Source: Rhizobium pisi
GTDB taxonomy: Bacteria; Pseudomonadota; Alphaproteobacteria; Rhizobiales; Rhizobiaceae
Length of the DNA stretch: 64,000 bases
Assembly: GCF_003938655.1 (NCBI RefSeq)
Contig: NZ_RJJT01000011.1
Coordinates: 1-64,000, forward strand
Direction of reading: 5' to 3'
Below are positions 62,135 through 64,000 of the stretch, in pieces. The position numbers and the translations under genes were made by a program. Each line of letters starts with the position of its first letter. Within the stretch, counting starts at the first letter, position 1. The notes beneath the pieces were generated by a model that saw only the letters and a program-made list of their open reading frames with translations, searched no databases and was not told where the DNA came from.

Positions 62135-63430
62135 ATGAAGAAATTTTGGATCACCGTCAGCCTTATCGCAGTCGCCGCCGTCGGCCTCTGGCAATTCGGG
62201 AATCTCATCCCCTATGCCTCCCGCATTCCCTACCTCTCGCAGATCATCAAGCAGCCGGCAGGCGGCAATGGCGGTGAGCAGCAGGCCCAGGCTGATCAAG
62301 CTCCAGACGGCGGGCAGCATCAGGGCGGCGGCCGCAGACGCGGCGGTGGCGGTCCAACTGTCGTCAAGACAGTTGCCGCCGTGAAAACCGTGCTGCCGAC
62401 GGATGTGACGGCGACCGGCTGGGCCGATGCCGATGACAACACGACCATTGCCGCGCAGGAGCAGGGCCTGATCGTCGGCATCAACGCCAAGGACGGCGCG
62501 ACCGTCAAAGACGGTGACCTCATCGCCAAGCTGGACGACCGGACGGCCAAGGCTACCGTCGACAAGGACAATGCGATGATCGTGCGGGATACGGCGACCC
62601 TGTCGCAAGCTGAAACCGCGCTGGTGCGCGCGCAGGATCTTTTCGACCAGAAAGCCGGAACCCAGCAGAGCCTCGACCAGGCAAGAGCCGCGCGCGACAG
62701 CGCCGTAGCGACGGTTGAAGCTGATAAGGCGACACTCGCCGCGGATCAGATCATACTCGAAAACACTAGTATCCGCGCTCCCTTCGACGGCCGGCTCGGC
62801 GATATCGCCGTCAGCAAGGGCGCTTTCCTCAATGCCGGCGCAGCAATCGTCACTATCGCCAAATACGATCCGATCTATGTGAAATTCCACCTGCAGGAGC
62901 GCTATCTGCGCGCACTGAAGGCCGCTCTGGCAGCCGGTCCGGTCGCGGTCAGCACGGTCCCCTCTTCCACCAAGGGACAGGTCCGCAAGGGCGAGATCAG
63001 CTTCTACGACAATACGGTCGACACGGCCTCGGGCACGATCCTCGCCAAGGCGAAGTTCGAGAACGCCTCCGGTGCGCTCTGGCCCGGCCAGTCGGTCAAT
63101 ATCGTGGTGCATTTCAACAATGCGGAACAGCAGGTGGTCGTGCCGACGGTTGCCGTCAGCCCCGGTCCGGACGGTTTCTTCGCCTTCGTCGCCAAGGATG
63201 GCAAATCGCATCTGACGCCCGTCACCGTTGCCCGCGCGAATGGCGGCTTCACTGCAATTGCCTCAGGCCTTTCGGAAGGCGATCACGTCGTCGTCGAGGG
63301 CCAGGGCCAGCTCAGCGACCAGCAGGCCATCAACGAGCAGTTCGATGAAAAGACGCTTGATGTCGCGTCCGCCGAAAAGCCTCGGCAACAGCAGCAGTCC
63401 GAGACGATCGCGGTGGGAGCTGAGCAATGA
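62135..63430 (+). CDS. RND efflux periplasmic adaptor (MdtA/HlyD type)
   Basis: A 431-residue membrane-fusion protein. N-terminal anchor (ITVSLIAVAAVGLWQFG), a Gly/Gln-rich linker, biotinyl-lipoyl halves (about 95-130 and 205-235), a helical hairpin (about 145-205, QAETALVRAQDLFDQKAGTQ) and beta-barrel and membrane-proximal domains up to about 405. It links the inner-membrane RND pump to an outer-membrane channel. The next gene overlaps it by 4 bases and encodes the pump. Confidence 0.93.
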   Translation: MKKFWITVSLIAVAAVGLWQFGNLIPYASRIPYLSQIIKQPAGGNGGEQQAQADQAPDGGQHQGGGRRRGGGGPTVVKTVAAVKTVLPTDVTATGWADADDNTTIAAQEQGLIVGINAKDGATVKDGDLIAKLDDRTAKATVDKDNAMIVRDTATLSQAETALVRAQDLFDQKAGTQQSLDQARAARDSAVATVEADKATLAADQIILENTSIRAPFDGRLGDIAVSKGAFLNAGAAIVTIAKYDPIYVKFHLQERYLRALKAALAAGPVAVSTVPSSTKGQVRKGEISFYDNTVDTASGTILAKAKFENASGALWPGQSVNIVVHFNNAEQQVVVPTVAVSPGPDGFFAFVAKDGKSHLTPVTVARANGGFTAIASGLSEGDHVVVEGQGQLSDQQAINEQFDEKTLDVASAEKPRQQQQSETIAVGAEQ

Positions 63431-64000
63431 TCCCCAATTTCTGCATCCAGCGCCCCGTCGCGACGACGCTGCTTGCCATCGGCGCCATTCTGGCCGGTCT
63501 AGCCGGTTATCAGCTTGTGCCGGTCGCGGCCCTGCCGCAGGTCGATTTTCCCACAATCAACGTTTCGGCGCAGTTGAGCGGCGCCTCGCCGCAGACGATG
63601 GCGACGTCGGTCGCCACGCCGCTGATCAAGCAGTTCGAGACTATCCCCGGCATCAGCGAAATCAGCGCATCGAGCTCGCTGGGCAGCACCAGCATCGTGC
63701 TGCAGTTCGACCTCAACCGCAACATCGACGCGGCGGCAGCGGACGTGCAGGCCGCGATCTCGCATGCGACCCGGCAGCTGCCCGACAACCTGACGACGCC
63801 GCCGAGCTACCGCAAGACGAACCCGGCCGATGCGCCCGTCATGCTGCTCTCCGTGCAGAGCAACACCATGCCACGCAGCAAGCTCGACGAGATCGCCGAA
63901 GACATCATCTCGCCGTCGCTTTCCACCCTTCCCGGAGTTGCCCAGGTCAGCGTCTACGGTGCGCAGACTTATGCCGTGCGCGTCGAGGTCGATCCCAACA
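63427..64000 (+). CDS. RND efflux pump permease (5' part only)
   Basis: It starts MIPNFCIQRPVATTLLAIGA, then LAGLAGYQLVPVAALPQVDF, PTINVSAQLSGASPQTMATS and LFDLN-type porter sequence, the standard N-terminus of MdtB/MdtC-like HAE1 pumps. ATGA overlap with the adaptor gene shows coupling. Only about 191 codons are inside the window; the gene continues past its right edge. It exports drugs or other amphiphiles with proton antiport. Confidence 0.93.
   Translation, partial: MIPNFCIQRPVATTLLAIGAILAGLAGYQLVPVAALPQVDFPTINVSAQLSGASPQTMATSVATPLIKQFETIPGISEISASSSLGSTSIVLQFDLNRNIDAAAADVQAAISHATRQLPDNLTTPPSYRKTNPADAPVMLLSVQSNTMPRSKLDEIAEDIISPSLSTLPGVAQVSVYGAQTYAVRVEVDPN

Noticed and set aside
62075..63211. 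Long minus-strand frame across the efflux adaptor gene
   Set aside because: The plus strand is an unmistakable RND adaptor. The antisense frame is low-complexity and lacks a ribosome site.
1..64000. CRISPR arrays, prophage or transposase genes
   Set aside because: No regularly spaced short repeats and no transposase, integrase or phage structural proteins were found among the frames.

Overview
The window is chromosomal DNA from an alphaproteobacterium of the Rhizobiaceae, most likely the Rhizobium leguminosarum/etli group. Grounds: high-GC codon use throughout, a RopA-type porin, the iolY / iolRCDEB inositol locus in the order known from rhizobia, a cluster resembling the Rgt galacturonosyltransferases that decorate Rhizobium LPS, an ECF42-type sigma factor with DGPF proteins, and rhizobial palindromic intergenic repeats. 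I saw no phage, transposase or CRISPR array.

Layout. 1-1.2 kb: the 5' part of a porin gene and tRNA-Ser(GCU). 1.4-11 kb: a ferredoxin-reductase-like flavoprotein, then myo-inositol catabolism (iolY divergent from iolR-iolC-iolD-iolE-iolB) with visible IolR operators and two palindromic repeats inside the operon. 11-25 kb: small regulatory and housekeeping genes. These include a DUF1127 protein, a Cys-rich AraC regulator and a 53-residue metal-binding-type protein sharing an upstream motif; MATE, LysR and PilZ proteins, an aminotransferase and AMP nucleosidase; and a three-DGPF plus sigma operon. 25-31.7 kb: a membrane-sugar cluster (LPG-synthase/UPF0104-type membrane protein, GT2, three GT39 paralogues), probably for lipid-linked galacturonate transfer to LPS. 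31.8-46.9 kb: a complete Tad/Flp (type IVb) pilus locus. 47-54 kb: an aminotransferase and a glutamine-synthetase-like enzyme (polyamine type), lipid kinase, MFS, HxlR and a zinc-type dehydrogenase. 54-64 kb: MgtE with a leader ORF, Lrp, EamA exporter, L,D-transpeptidase, ETF-ubiquinone oxidoreductase, a divergent SDR, a phosphotransferase and the start of an RND efflux operon.

The most striking structure is the Tad locus. It sits between two imperfect direct repeats of about 205 bp (31573-31779 and 46970-47172). Each repeat contains the 3' end of the GT39 gene plus the 3' end of the class III aminotransferase gene. The junction GT39-end / aminotransferase-end therefore exists twice with a 15-kb pilus locus between the copies: an intact GT39 plus an aminotransferase stub on the left, a GT39 relic plus an intact aminotransferase on the right. 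This looks like a pilus island gained by recombination, or a large duplication that later decayed. A second duplication scar lies in the GT cluster, where the divergent UPF0104/GT2 promoter region is present twice (near 25.9 kb and 27.65 kb).

Within the Tad operon an L,D-transpeptidase gene overlaps its upstream neighbour cpaE by 4 bp, and an AAA+ ATPase and a coiled-coil membrane protein follow tadC. These are the less-described parts of the system. RNA-level candidates are an 18-codon leader ORF with alternative hairpins ahead of mgtE, and a 9-bp hairpin that would sequester the ribosome binding site of the DUF1127 gene.
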